A program made the position numbers and the translations under genes. From Streptomyces sp. NBC_01669 (lineage in GTDB: Bacteria > Actinomycetota > Actinomycetes > Streptomycetales > Streptomycetaceae), in assembly GCF_026339735.1 (NCBI RefSeq), contig NZ_JAPEQG010000001.1:6966501-7030500 (forward strand): a DNA stretch of 64,000 nucleotides, given 5' to 3'. The stretch's first letter is position 1. Each line of letters starts with the position of its first letter. The notes below the pieces were generated by a model that had not been told where the DNA came from, did not search any database, and worked only from the letters and a program-made list of their open reading frames with translations. This document shows positions 54,892-63,590 of this stretch, in pieces.

Positions 54892-57096
54892 ATGTCCACC
54901 AACTCTCCCGACGATCGTTCGGAGCGCGAGCCGCGTCGCCGGGACGGTGGTGACCGGGGCGGCTTCCGGGGTGGTCGTGACGACAGGTCCGGCGGCCCGC
55001 GCCGGGACAACGACCGTGGTGGCTTCCGTCGCGATGACAGCCGGCCCACGAGCGGCGGTGACCGGGGTGGCTTCCGTCGCGACGACAGCGACCGCGGACC
55101 GCGTCGTGACGACAGCCGCGGCGGTTCCGGTGGTGGCTTCCGTCGTGACGACAGCCGCGGTGGCGGTTCCGGTGGTGGGTTCCGTCGCGATGATCGTGCG
55201 CCGCGTCGTGAGGACGACCGTGGTGGGTACCGCGGGCCGCGTCGTGAGGACGACCGTGGTGGGCGTCCCGGTGGTGGCTTCGAGCGTCGTGACGACCGGC
55301 CGCGTGGGCCCCGCCGCGACGACGACAGCCGCAGCGGCGGGCCCCGCCGTGACGACAGCCGCAGCGGCGGGCCCCGTCGTGACGACAGCCGCGGTGGCGG
55401 TTCCGGTGGTGGGTTCCGTCGCGATGATCGTGCGCCGCGTCGTGAGGACGACCGTGGTGGCTTCCGTCGTGACGACAGCCGCGGTGGCGGTTCCGGTGGT
55501 GGGTTCCGTCGCGATGATCGTGCGCCGCGTCGTGAGGACGACCGCAGCGGCGGGCCCCGTCGTGACGACAGCCGCGGTGGCGGTTCCGGTGGTGGGTTCC
55601 GCCGGGACGATCGTGCGCCGCGTCGTGAGGACGACCGTGGTGGCTTCCGTCGTGACGACAGCCGCGGTGGCGGTTCCGGTGGTGGGTTCCGTCGCGATGA
55701 TCGTGCGCCGCGTCGTGAGGACGACCGTGGTGGCTTCCGTCGTGACGACAGCCGCGGTGGCGGTTCCGGTGGTGGGTTCCGCCGGGACGATCGTGCGCCG
55801 CGTCGTGAGGACGACCGTGGTGGGTACCGCGGGCCCCGCCGTGAGGACGACCGTGGTGGGCGTCCCGGTGGTGGCTTCGAGCGTCGTGACGACCGGCCGC
55901 GTGGGCCCCGCCGCGACGACGACAGCCGCAGCGGCGGGTTCCGGCGGGACGACAGCCGGCCCACGAGCGGCGGCGACCGCGGCGGGTTCCGTCGCGACGA
56001 CCGTGCTGGTGGCTTCCGTCGCGATGACAGCCGTGGCGGTGGCGGTGCCGGCAGGTTCCCCCGCGATGATCGTGCGCCGCGTCGTGAGGACGACCGTGGT
56101 GGGCGTCCCGGTGGTGGCTTCGAGCGTCGTGACGACCGGCCGCGTGGGCCCCGCCGCGACGACGACAGCCGCAGCGGCGGGCCCCGCCGTGACGACAGCC
56201 GCGGCGGCGGTGGATATCGCGGACAGCGGGATGACCGTGAGCGCGGCGGCTACCGCGGACAGCGGGACGAGCGTGGTGGCTACGACCGTCGGGACGACCG
56301 GGACCGTGAGCCGATCAAGCGGCTTCCCATTCCTGACGACGTCACCGGTGACGAGATCGACAAGGATGTGCGGCAGGAGCTGATGAGCCTGCCGAAGACC
56401 CTGGCCGAGGATGTTGCCCGCAACCTCGTCATGGTCGCCCGGCTCATCGACGAGGACCCCGAGCAGGCGTACGCGTACTCGCGTATCGCGCTGCGGCTGG
56501 CCTCGCGGGTGGCTGCTGTGCGGGAGGCGGCCGGCTTTGCCGCGTACGCGACGCAGAAGTACTCGGAGGCGCTGGCCGAGTTCCGGGCGGCGAAGCGGAT
56601 GACCGGTTCCGTGGAGCTGTGGCCCGTCATGGCCGACTGCGAGCGTGGACTTGGGCGGCCCGAGCGGGCGTTGGCCATGGCCGGCGAGCCCGAGGTGCAG
56701 AAGCTGGACAAGGCCGGGCAGGTCGAGATGCGCCTGGTGGCCGCCGGGGCGCGCAGGGACATGGGGCAGATCGATGCCGCCATCGTCACCCTGCAGAGCT
56801 CCGAGCTCGCATCGAGCGCCGTGCACCCGTGGACGCCGCGACTGCGCTATGCGTACGCCGATGCGCTGCTGGCCGCGGGGCGCGAGGACGAGGCGCGTGA
56901 GTGGTTCGCGAAGGCCCTGGAGGCCGACAAGGACGGTGCCACCGACGCGTCGGACCGGCTCGCCGAGCTGGACGGTGTCGAGTTCGTCGACGCTCTCGGT
57001 GAGAGCGACGAGGACGAGACGGTCGAGGCCGAAGCCGACACCGCCACTGATGGCGATGTCGACGATGCGGATGACGACGGGTCGGCGAAGGCGTAG
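54892..57096 (+). CDS. Arg/Gly/Asp-rich repeat protein with C-terminal TPR-like domain
   Basis: A 734-residue protein; ATG 54892 has AGGAG eight bases upstream. Residues about 1-470 are an extremely biased, disordered region of GGFRRDD, APRREDD and DSRGGGSGG blocks, similar in composition to RGG/RG-box RNA-binding tails. Near-exact 30-residue units repeat (see the repeat entry). Residues about 471-734 are ordinary sequence, beginning IKRLPIPDDVTGDEIDKDV, and contain alpha-helical pairs like TPR units (SLPKTLAEDVARNLVMVARL, EDPEQAYAYSRIALRLASR, GREDEAREWFAKAL), then an Asp/Glu-rich tail. I recall the C-terminal domain in other actinobacteria with shorter or no repeats. Position directly after the rrn operon suggests, but does not prove, a role in RNA or ribosome biology. 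Confidence 0.9.
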   Translation: MSTNSPDDRSEREPRRRDGGDRGGFRGGRDDRSGGPRRDNDRGGFRRDDSRPTSGGDRGGFRRDDSDRGPRRDDSRGGSGGGFRRDDSRGGGSGGGFRRDDRAPRREDDRGGYRGPRREDDRGGRPGGGFERRDDRPRGPRRDDDSRSGGPRRDDSRSGGPRRDDSRGGGSGGGFRRDDRAPRREDDRGGFRRDDSRGGGSGGGFRRDDRAPRREDDRSGGPRRDDSRGGGSGGGFRRDDRAPRREDDRGGFRRDDSRGGGSGGGFRRDDRAPRREDDRGGFRRDDSRGGGSGGGFRRDDRAPRREDDRGGYRGPRREDDRGGRPGGGFERRDDRPRGPRRDDDSRSGGFRRDDSRPTSGGDRGGFRRDDRAGGFRRDDSRGGGGAGRFPRDDRAPRREDDRGGRPGGGFERRDDRPRGPRRDDDSRSGGPRRDDSRGGGGYRGQRDDRERGGYRGQRDERGGYDRRDDRDREPIKRLPIPDDVTGDEIDKDVRQELMSLPKTLAEDVARNLVMVARLIDEDPEQAYAYSRIALRLASRVAAVREAAGFAAYATQKYSEALAEFRAAKRMTGSVELWPVMADCERGLGRPERALAMAGEPEVQKLDKAGQVEMRLVAAGARRDMGQIDAAIVTLQSSELASSAVHPWTPRLRYAYADALLAAGREDEAREWFAKALEADKDGATDASDRLAELDGVEFVDALGESDEDETVEAEADTATDGDVDDADDDGSAKA
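55162..56220 (+). repeat. Tandem 90-base coding repeats and larger duplication in the RGD-rich gene
   Basis: An anchor sequence GCGCCGCGTCGTGAGGACGA recurs at 55198, 55432, 55522, 55615, 55705, 55795 (last slightly diverged upstream) and 56074. Between 55432 and 55795 the period is 90, 93, 90 and 90 bases. About 140 bases after 55198 are repeated after 55795 with only about two differences, so units and blocks of units have been copied recently in frame. Confidence 0.88.
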
Positions 57097-57104
57097 GACA
57101 TGAG

Positions 57105-57145
57105 AGAGGGCGGCATCCCGAAAGGGATGCCGCCCTCTTTTTTTT
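57105..57145 (+). terminator. Rho-independent terminator after the repeat protein gene
   Basis: AGAGGGCGGCATCCC (57105-57119) pairs perfectly with 57124-57138 around GAAA and is followed by eight T. It sits between convergent genes. Confidence 0.93.
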
Positions 57146-57168
57146 GTGTCCTGCGTCCGTGCCCGCGG

Positions 57169-58446
57169 TCACCCGAGGGCGAGGCTCCGCAGGACCAGGC
57201 CCGTGGCCGGCTTGGGGCCGAACGAGGTCGACTTGCGGGGCATGGTGACTCCCTGTCGGGCCAGGTCCCGGACGACTTCTTCGCGTACCGGATGCATCAG
57301 GACCGCGGTGGCGTTGCGGCGCTCGGCCTGCTCCACGGCTGCCTCGGTGTCGTGTATGTACGCGATGCGTTCCGGGCTGTCGGGGATCTGCCACACATGG
57401 TCGAGCAGCGTCGCGTGCAGCACCGTCGCATCGAGAGTGCGCCAGGCGAGTGGGCGGTCGGCCGGGATCGTGCGGGCCAGCAGTGCCTCGTCCGGGCGGT
57501 CGACGAGATGGAAGCGGCCGTCGCCTGCCAGCAGGAAGGCGTTGCCCTCGGCGGCCGCCTCGGCGAGGGCGTCGAGAGCCACGGGGAGTGGTTCCTCGAT
57601 GTCGCGGACGCGGAATGTGCCGTTCAACGCGGCCAGGGCGTCGGCGACGGGGAGGCGGTGCAGCAGCCGGTGGATGGCGCGGACCCGGAGCGGGTAGCGG
57701 GCCGTGTCGACGAGGAGGACCAGGCCGAAGTCCCAGGGGCCCGGGTCGGTGTGTTCCTGCTGCAGCCGGAGGTAGGTGGCCCAGCGGTGGTGTCCGTCGG
57801 CGATGAGCGCCTGGTGGCGGGCGAGGTCGGTCTCGATCTCGGACCGGTCGGCCGGGTTGGTGACCGCCCAGAGCCGGTGCCGGTAGCCGTCCTCGGTGGT
57901 CGTCGCGAGCAGCGGCGGCCGGTGGATGGTGCGCTCGATCACAGCGGTCGCGCCGGTCGGGTCGCCCTCGCTGCGGTAGGTGAGCAGGAGCGGTTCCAGG
58001 TGGGCGGCTGTGGTGCGCATCAGGTTGGCGCGATCCTCGACGACATGGGCCATGACGTCCTCGTGCGGCAGGACGATGCCGTCGGCGGGGGAGGAGAGCG
58101 CCAGTGCTCCCACGATGCCGCGCTGCAGGATCTCGCCGCTGCGCTGCTCGTAGACGTAGAGCGCGGGCTCGTTCTCGGGGACCAGTATGCCCTCGTCGAG
58201 CCAGCGGTTCAGAGTCTCGGCGGCCTGCTCCTGGCGGGCGGCGGCCGTGTCGGCCTGCGGCAGGATCAACCTGACGATGTTGTGCGGGTCCGCCGATTCC
58301 AGGTGGTGCAGGCCGTCGGGGCGCACGACGACGTCGTACGGCGGTGAGGTCACCGCCGCGAGACTGCCGACCCGCTCGGGGACGTAGCGAAGACCGCGGA
58401 ACGGGATCAGGCGCAGTCCCTGGCCGGTGGGACCTGGTGTCTTCAT
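57169..58446 (-). CDS. DUF1015 family protein
   Basis: A 425-residue protein from ATG 58446. LRLIPFRGLRYVPERVG and TSPPYDVV at the N-terminus and ADGHHRWATYLRLQQEH in the middle (about residues 215-231) are DUF1015 hallmarks; the HH pair is strictly conserved in the family. VLPHEDVM (about 125) and PHNIVRLILPQ (about 53) also fit. Some relatives are called SpoOJ or HTH proteins by older annotation without support. Function unknown; likely a soluble enzyme. Confidence 0.9.
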   Translation of the reverse strand: MKTPGPTGQGLRLIPFRGLRYVPERVGSLAAVTSPPYDVVVRPDGLHHLESADPHNIVRLILPQADTAAARQEQAAETLNRWLDEGILVPENEPALYVYEQRSGEILQRGIVGALALSSPADGIVLPHEDVMAHVVEDRANLMRTTAAHLEPLLLTYRSEGDPTGATAVIERTIHRPPLLATTTEDGYRHRLWAVTNPADRSEIETDLARHQALIADGHHRWATYLRLQQEHTDPGPWDFGLVLLVDTARYPLRVRAIHRLLHRLPVADALAALNGTFRVRDIEEPLPVALDALAEAAAEGNAFLLAGDGRFHLVDRPDEALLARTIPADRPLAWRTLDATVLHATLLDHVWQIPDSPERIAYIHDTEAAVEQAERRNATAVLMHPVREEVVRDLARQGVTMPRKSTSFGPKPATGLVLRSLALG

Positions 58447-58518
58447 TTCTGCATCGTATGTGCGTTGTGGCGATGCGCGATGATCGGGGGAGAAGCATGC
58501 AATGAGGAGCGTAAAGAT

Positions 58519-59547
58519 ATGAGTCAGGTGAGCAGGACCCGGCCGAGCGGGATCAGCACTGCGCTGAGCGAGGCGTACGACACGGCTCTGCTGGATCTTG
58601 ACGGGGTGGTGTACGCGGGTGGCCACGCGATCGTGCATGCCGTCGATTCGCTGGGCGTCGCGCGGGACCGCGGAATGCATCTCGCGTACGTGACCAACAA
58701 TGCGCTGCGTACGCCGGCTGCCGTGGCGGACCATCTGACCGAGCTCGGGGTGCCGGCCGAGCCCGCCGACGTGATCACCTCGGCGCAGGCGGTGGCCCGG
58801 CTGATGGCCGATCAGCTGCCGGCCGGGGCTCGGGTGCTCGTCGTCGGGGGTGAAGGGCTGAAGGTCGCGCTGGTGGAGCGCGGGCTGGTACCGGTGGAGT
58901 CGGCGGACGACGAGCCGGTGGCGGTGGCGCAGGGGTACGGCGGTCCCGACATGGCGTGGGGACGGTTCGCGGAGGCTGCGTACGCGATCAACCGTGGGGT
59001 GCCGTGGTTCGCGTCCAACACCGATCTGACGATTCCGAGCGCCCGGGGGATCGCGCCGGGCAATGGTGCGGCGGTCGAGGTCGTACGGATCGCCACCGGT
59101 GCCGAGCCGCAGGTCGCCGGGAAGCCGCTGCCGCCGATGCACCGTGAGACCGTGCTGCGGACCGGGGCGGAGCGGCCGCTGGTGGTCGGGGACCGGCTGG
59201 ATACGGACATCGAGGGTGCGTTCAACGGTGGAGTGGACTCACTGCTGGTGCTCACCGGGGTGACGGACGCGGCGCAGCTGGTGGCGGCCGAGCCGAAGCA
59301 CCGGCCGACGTATGTGGATGCGGATCTGCGGGGACTGCTCACCGGGCAGCCCGAGGTGACGGAGAACGGTGGTGGGTTCGGATGCGGTGGCTGGACGGCC
59401 GTGGTGCGCGGCGACGAGCTGGCGCTGGAGGGCGACGGGGACGTGCTCGACGGGCTGCGGGCGCTGTGCGGGGCTGCCTGGTCGTACGCCGGTGAGGGGG
59501 CGTGCCGGCTTGATGCGGGGAAGGCGGTGGCCAGGCTCGGGCTGTAG
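58519..59547 (+). CDS. HAD-IIA hydrolase (NagD-like phosphatase)
   Basis: A 342-residue protein; ATG 58519 has GAGGAG nine bases upstream. Motif I is LLDLDGVVYAGG (about residues 21-32) with the nucleophile Asp, motif II is YVTNNALRTP (about 55), and motif IV is VVGDRLDTDIEGA (about 226). The C2-type cap domain lies between. Relatives dephosphorylate nucleotides or small sugar phosphates such as glycerol phosphate. The last about 70 residues (GGWTAVVRGDELALEGDGD) form an extra small domain seen in actinobacterial versions. Confidence 0.9.
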   Translation: MSQVSRTRPSGISTALSEAYDTALLDLDGVVYAGGHAIVHAVDSLGVARDRGMHLAYVTNNALRTPAAVADHLTELGVPAEPADVITSAQAVARLMADQLPAGARVLVVGGEGLKVALVERGLVPVESADDEPVAVAQGYGGPDMAWGRFAEAAYAINRGVPWFASNTDLTIPSARGIAPGNGAAVEVVRIATGAEPQVAGKPLPPMHRETVLRTGAERPLVVGDRLDTDIEGAFNGGVDSLLVLTGVTDAAQLVAAEPKHRPTYVDADLRGLLTGQPEVTENGGGFGCGGWTAVVRGDELALEGDGDVLDGLRALCGAAWSYAGEGACRLDAGKAVARLGL

Positions 59548-59697
59548 TCCGGCGGCAGCCGGAGGGTGCTGCGCGCGGGGTGTGGGCAACTGGGCGGGAG
59601 GGTCCGGGAGTTCGCCGGGGCGCCGGATCCTTGCGGGATGAATCGGGCGTATGCGGCGTTCCGTTGTGTGCGGGGAGCCGAACGGCTCGACAACTTA

Positions 59698-59716
59698 AGA
59701 GGGTAGGCTAACCTAA
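59698..59716 (+). promoter_or_regulatory. Iron box (DmdR/IdeR operator)
   Basis: AGAGGGTAGGCTAACCTAA matches 16 of 19 positions of the palindromic DtxR-family consensus (TTAGGTTAGGCTAACCTAA). It ends four bases before the first permease GTG, so Fe2+-loaded regulator should block the promoter. Confidence 0.85.
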
Positions 59717-59720
59717 CCTC

Positions 59721-60782
59721 GTGTTGGTCGAGAGTCCGCCAGAGCCGAGCGCAGGTCCCAGGGCCGCGCCGGTGACATCCGCGCCCCCCGGGCGCCATGC
59801 GATCCGTGCCGCAGGGCTGTTGATGGCCGTGGTCGCGCTGGTGCTGGTGTGCCTCGCGAGTATCGCGATCGGTGCAAAGGCGCTGCCCCTCGCCGATGTC
59901 TGGCACGGTCTGTTCCGCGCCTCGGGGACCCATGACGATGTCCTCGTGCGGGAGGTGCGCATCCCGCGGACCGTGCTCGGGCTGATCGTCGGCACCGCGC
60001 TCGGCCTCGCCGGTGCGGTGATGCAGGCCCTGACCCGTAACCCACTGGCAGAACCCGGACTGCTCGGGGTCAACGCAGGAGCCTCGGCAGCTGTCGTGTC
60101 CGCGATCAGCTTCTTCGGTGTCACCTCGCTGACCGGGTACGTGTGGTTCGCGTTCCTCGGCGCCGCGGTCGTGTCGGTCGCGGTGTACCTGCTCGGTGGC
60201 AGCCGGTCCGCGACACCTGTACGCCTCGCCCTCGCCGGGACCGCGGCCAGCGCCGCGCTGTTCGGCTATGTCAACGCCGTACAGCTGCTGGACGCGGCGG
60301 CGCTCGACCGGCTGCGGTTCTGGACGGTCGGGTCGCTGGCCTCGGCGAACATGGAGACCGTCGGCAAGGTGTGGCCGTTCATCGCGGTCGGTGTCGTCCT
60401 CGCACTGCTCATCGCCCGGCCGCTGAACGCCCTGGAGATGGGCGACGACACCGCCAGGGCGCTCGGCGCCCACCTGACCCGCACCCGCGTCCTCGCGATG
60501 CTCGCCGTCACTCTGCTGTGCGGGGCCGCGACCGCCGCCTGCGGGCCGATCGTCTTCATCGGGCTGATGATCCCGCACCTGGTGCGCGCGATCACCGGCC
60601 CCGATATGCGGTGGATCCTGCCGTACGCGGCCGTGCTCGCGCCGGTGCTGCTGCTCGGCGCGGACGTGGTGGGGCGGGTGATCGCCCGGCCGTCCGAGCT
60701 GCAGGTCGGCATCGTCACCGCGCTGCTCGGCGGTCCCGTCTTCATCCATCTCGTACGCCGCAAGAGGATGGCACAGCTGTGA
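59721..60782 (+). CDS. FecCD-family iron-siderophore ABC permease 1
   Basis: A 353-residue permease with about ten helices. RIPRTVLGLIVGTALGLAGAVMQALTRNPLAEPGLLG (about 80-115) is the family signature, and MIPHLVRAITGPDMR (about 285-299) is the ATPase-coupling loop region. GTG 59721 directly follows the iron box and has no ribosome site, so the mRNA may be leaderless; a GTG at 59772 is an alternative. First of three overlapping genes (permease, permease, ATPase). The substrate-binding lipoprotein is not in the window. Confidence 0.92.
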   Translation: MLVESPPEPSAGPRAAPVTSAPPGRHAIRAAGLLMAVVALVLVCLASIAIGAKALPLADVWHGLFRASGTHDDVLVREVRIPRTVLGLIVGTALGLAGAVMQALTRNPLAEPGLLGVNAGASAAVVSAISFFGVTSLTGYVWFAFLGAAVVSVAVYLLGGSRSATPVRLALAGTAASAALFGYVNAVQLLDAAALDRLRFWTVGSLASANMETVGKVWPFIAVGVVLALLIARPLNALEMGDDTARALGAHLTRTRVLAMLAVTLLCGAATAACGPIVFIGLMIPHLVRAITGPDMRWILPYAAVLAPVLLLGADVVGRVIARPSELQVGIVTALLGGPVFIHLVRRKRMAQL

Positions 60783-61849
60783 AGGCCATGAAGACCCGTA
60801 CGAAGGGCGGGGCCGGCGCGGTTCGGGCCGTACGGACCGGCGGGGGGATCTCCTTCCGGGTGGACGTCCGGGCATTCGTGGTGATCGTGCTCCTTGCCGC
60901 TGTGGCAGCCGGGGCCGGGATCGTGCTCATCGGCAGCGGCGACTACGCGATGACGCCCGGCGAGGTCGTCAGCACGCTGTTCGGGCACGGCACCTTCCAG
61001 CAGGAGTTCATCGTCACGGACCTGCGCCTGCCGCGGGTCCTCGTCGGGCTCCTGGTCGGCGCGGCGCTCGGGGTCGGGGGTGCCGTGTTCCAGACCATCT
61101 CCCGCAACCCGCTCGGCAGCCCCGACGTGCTCGGCTTCGGCCAGGGCGCCACCGTCGGTGCGCTGACGGTAATCATCCTCTTCCAGGGCGGGGCCGCCGC
61201 GGTCGCGGGCGGCGCCGTCGTCGGCGGGCTGCTCACCGGCGCCGCGGTGTACCTGCTGGCGTGGAAACGAGGGGTCCACGGCTACCGGCTGGTGCTCGTC
61301 GGTATCGGCGCGGCCGCGATGCTCACCGCCGCCACCCAGTATCTGATCACCAAGGCGAACCTGGTCGACGCGACCCGCGCCGTCGTCTGGATGACCGGCT
61401 CGCTGGACGGGCGCGACTGGGCGCAGGTCTGGCCGCTGCTGGTGGTGTGCGGCCTGCTCATTCCGCTGGTGCTCGGGCACGGGCGGGCGCTGCGCATGAT
61501 GGAGATGGGCGACGACTCCGCGTACGCCCTGGGGGTACGGGTGGAACGCACCCGGCTCGTCCTGATGGGCTGCGCCGTGCTGCTCGTCGCCGTCGCCACC
61601 GCCGCCGCCGGCCCCATCGCCTTCGTTTCGCTGAGCGCCCCGCAGCTGGCCCGCCGGCTCACTCGCTCGCCCGGGCCCAATCTGGCGCCCGCCGCTTTCA
61701 TGGGGGCTGCGCTGCTGCTCGTCGCCGACTGGATCGCGATGGACGCCTTCGGCGACCGGCAGCTGCCGGTCGGTGTTGTCACCGGCGTGCTGGGTGGCTG
61801 CTACCTGCTGTGGCTGCTCGTCTCCGAGCGCAGGGCGGGGCGGATATGA
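60779..61849 (+). CDS. FecCD-family iron-siderophore ABC permease 2
   Basis: A 356-residue permease whose GTG overlaps the upstream stop (GTGA). LRLPRVLVGLLVGAALGVGGAVFQTISRNPLGSPDVLG is the diagnostic block (about 82-118), and FVSLSAPQLARRLTRSPG (about 283-300) contacts the ATPase. It forms a heterodimeric channel with the preceding gene product for uptake of ferric siderophores. About the same length as its partner, with a longer basic N-terminus. Confidence 0.92.
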   Translation: MKAMKTRTKGGAGAVRAVRTGGGISFRVDVRAFVVIVLLAAVAAGAGIVLIGSGDYAMTPGEVVSTLFGHGTFQQEFIVTDLRLPRVLVGLLVGAALGVGGAVFQTISRNPLGSPDVLGFGQGATVGALTVIILFQGGAAAVAGGAVVGGLLTGAAVYLLAWKRGVHGYRLVLVGIGAAAMLTAATQYLITKANLVDATRAVVWMTGSLDGRDWAQVWPLLVVCGLLIPLVLGHGRALRMMEMGDDSAYALGVRVERTRLVLMGCAVLLVAVATAAAGPIAFVSLSAPQLARRLTRSPGPNLAPAAFMGAALLLVADWIAMDAFGDRQLPVGVVTGVLGGCYLLWLLVSERRAGRI

Positions 61850-62754
61850 GAACCCGTCGGACGGTGAATCCGCCCCGCAGGACCAGCCCGTCGATGCCCC
61901 ATCCCACCGACTCCCGGAGTACGACCATGCAGCGCCTCACCGCGGACTCGGTGACCCTCGGCTACGACCAGCGGGTCATCGCGGAGAACCTCTCGGTCGA
62001 GATCCCCGACAACTCGTTCACCGTGATCGTCGGCCCCAACGCCTGTGGGAAGTCCACGCTGCTGCGGGCACTGTCCCGGATGCTCAAGCCGAGCCGCGGG
62101 CAGGTGCTGCTGGACGGGCAGACGATCCATGCGATGCCCGCGAAGAAGGTCGCGAAGACCCTGGGGCTGCTGCCGCAGTCCTCGATCGCGCCCGACGGCA
62201 TCACCGTCGCGGACCTGGTCGCACGCGGGCGGTATCCGCATCAGGGGCTGCTGCGGCAGTGGTCGCCGGACGACGAACGCATTGTCGAGGAATCGATGGT
62301 GTCGACCGGTGTCCGCGAGCTGGCCGATCGCTATGTCGACGAACTGTCCGGCGGTCAGCGGCAGCGTGTCTGGATCGCGATGGCGCTGGCGCAGGAGACG
62401 CCGCTGCTGCTGCTCGACGAGCCGACGACGTACCTCGACATTCAGCACCAGATCGATGTCCTCGACCTGTGCGCGGAGCTGCATGAGACACGCGGGCGGA
62501 CGTTGGTCGCCGTGCTCCACGACCTGAACCACGCCGCGCGCTACGCCACGCATCTGATTGCCATGCGCGGGGGCGAGGTCATTGCCGAGGGAGCGCCGCG
62601 AGACGTGGTCACGGCGGAGCTGGTGGAGCGGGTGTTCGGGCTGCGGTGCCAGGTGATCGATGATCCGGAGACGGGGACGCCGTTGGTGGTGCCGGCCGCG
62701 CGGGGCGCGCGTAACGTACGGGGCGCGCGCGTTACGGATTCGGTGGGGGCCTGA
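61846..62754 (+). CDS. Iron-siderophore ABC transporter ATP-binding protein
   Basis: A 302-residue ATPase if the coupled ATG 61846 (overlapping the permease stop) is used; the conserved domain begins at ATG 61927 (MQRLTADSVTLGYD), which gives 275 residues and may be the true start. Walker A is VGPNACGKST, the Q-loop LLPQSS, signature LSGGQRQRVW, Walker B LLLLDEPTTYLD and switch VLHDLNHA, typical of FepC/FhuC. It powers the two FecCD permeases. The C-terminus ends in an Arg/Gly-rich stretch. Confidence 0.94.
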   Translation: MRTRRTVNPPRRTSPSMPHPTDSRSTTMQRLTADSVTLGYDQRVIAENLSVEIPDNSFTVIVGPNACGKSTLLRALSRMLKPSRGQVLLDGQTIHAMPAKKVAKTLGLLPQSSIAPDGITVADLVARGRYPHQGLLRQWSPDDERIVEESMVSTGVRELADRYVDELSGGQRQRVWIAMALAQETPLLLLDEPTTYLDIQHQIDVLDLCAELHETRGRTLVAVLHDLNHAARYATHLIAMRGGEVIAEGAPRDVVTAELVERVFGLRCQVIDDPETGTPLVVPAARGARNVRGARVTDSVGA

Positions 62755-62893
62755 GCGGGATTGCGCTGCCTTTCGGCGCGCTCTGCCCTCAATCGCCGGA
62801 CGGGCCCTGATTCTGCGGGCGTGATCGGTCAGCGCGGCAGGCTTGATGGTGTGGGTGTGGTCGGTTGCCCCAGGGGCTGGTGCGGCGGGTGTA

Positions 62894-63241
62894 CTACAGC
62901 AGTGTTCTGAGGCGCATGAGGTCTCGGAGGCTTGCTTCCAGCCGGACCCGGCCCGAGGCCCAGGCCTTTGCGAAGTTCAGGTTCCCGTTCACCATGGCCA
63001 CCAGGTCGTCGCCGTTCATCGCGAGCCGGATCTCGGCCTTCTCGCTCGGCGGGCCCTCGATCGTGTCGAGTACCTGGATCCGGCCATCCTTGAGACGGCC
63101 GGTGAAGGTGATCCCGAGATCCTTGATGTGACAGCTCAGCGAGCGGTCCAGGGCAGCCGCGCTGCGCACGTCGCCCTCGGCCGTCGCGAGGTTGTCGGAA
63201 AGTCTGTCGAGTGCGCTGCGGCACTCCGCCATGGTCGCCAT
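62894..63241 (-). CDS. SCP2 sterol-binding-like domain protein
   Basis: A 115-residue single-domain protein from ATG 63241. LSCHIKDLGITFTGRLKDGRIQVLD and AEIRLAMNGDDLVAMVNGNLNFAKAWASGRVRLEASLRDLMRL match the SCP2 fold, with the final helix closing a hydrophobic pocket. Small actinobacterial versions probably bind lipids; role unknown. It is divergent from the 63284 gene with 42 bases between starts. Confidence 0.85.
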   Translation of the reverse strand: MATMAECRSALDRLSDNLATAEGDVRSAAALDRSLSCHIKDLGITFTGRLKDGRIQVLDTIEGPPSEKAEIRLAMNGDDLVAMVNGNLNFAKAWASGRVRLEASLRDLMRLRTLL

Positions 63242-63283
63242 CGTGACCGACGGTACCCCAGGCCTTCGCGGTAGCGTTTCCGC

Positions 63284-63583
63284 ATGAGCGACTTGATGCC
63301 GGAAGCCGGGGCTGCGCCCGGGGAATCGGCGGAGACGGCCGGCCCCGCACCCGAGCCCGCATCCCCCGCGCCCCTCGGCGTCACGCGCACCCCCACCGGA
63401 CACGCCGAGGTGGACGCGGGGCTGGAGCGGCTTGCCGATGCGGACCACCTCCCGGCGGAGGGACACATCGAGGTGTACGAGGATGTACACCGTGGGCTGC
63501 GCGATGCGCTGACCGCGCTGGATGCCCGGCCCGCACCCGCACCGGTACCCGCACCGATGCCCCCGTACAACAACAGGAGCTGA
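63284..63583 (+). CDS. Conserved hypothetical protein upstream of tlyA
   Basis: A 99-residue acidic, Ala/Pro-rich protein. The core TRTPTGHAEVDAGLERLADADHLPAEGHIEVYEDVHRGLRDALTALDA is predicted helical; both ends are Pro/Ala-rich and likely disordered. I recall it next to tlyA in many streptomycetes. Eight bases separate it from tlyA, so it is probably co-transcribed. Function unknown. Confidence 0.8.
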   Translation: MSDLMPEAGAAPGESAETAGPAPEPASPAPLGVTRTPTGHAEVDAGLERLADADHLPAEGHIEVYEDVHRGLRDALTALDARPAPAPVPAPMPPYNNRS

Positions 63584-63590
63584 ACCGAAC

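Noticed and set aside
55162..56220. CRISPR-like array
   Set aside because: The repeats are in frame, code for protein, have no unique spacers and lie within one gene.
54772..56826. 684-codon open frame on the minus strand opposite the repeat protein gene
   Set aside because: Its Thr/Val-rich product is the mirror of the repeats in the real gene; it has no ribosome site or family features, and crosses the rrn terminator.
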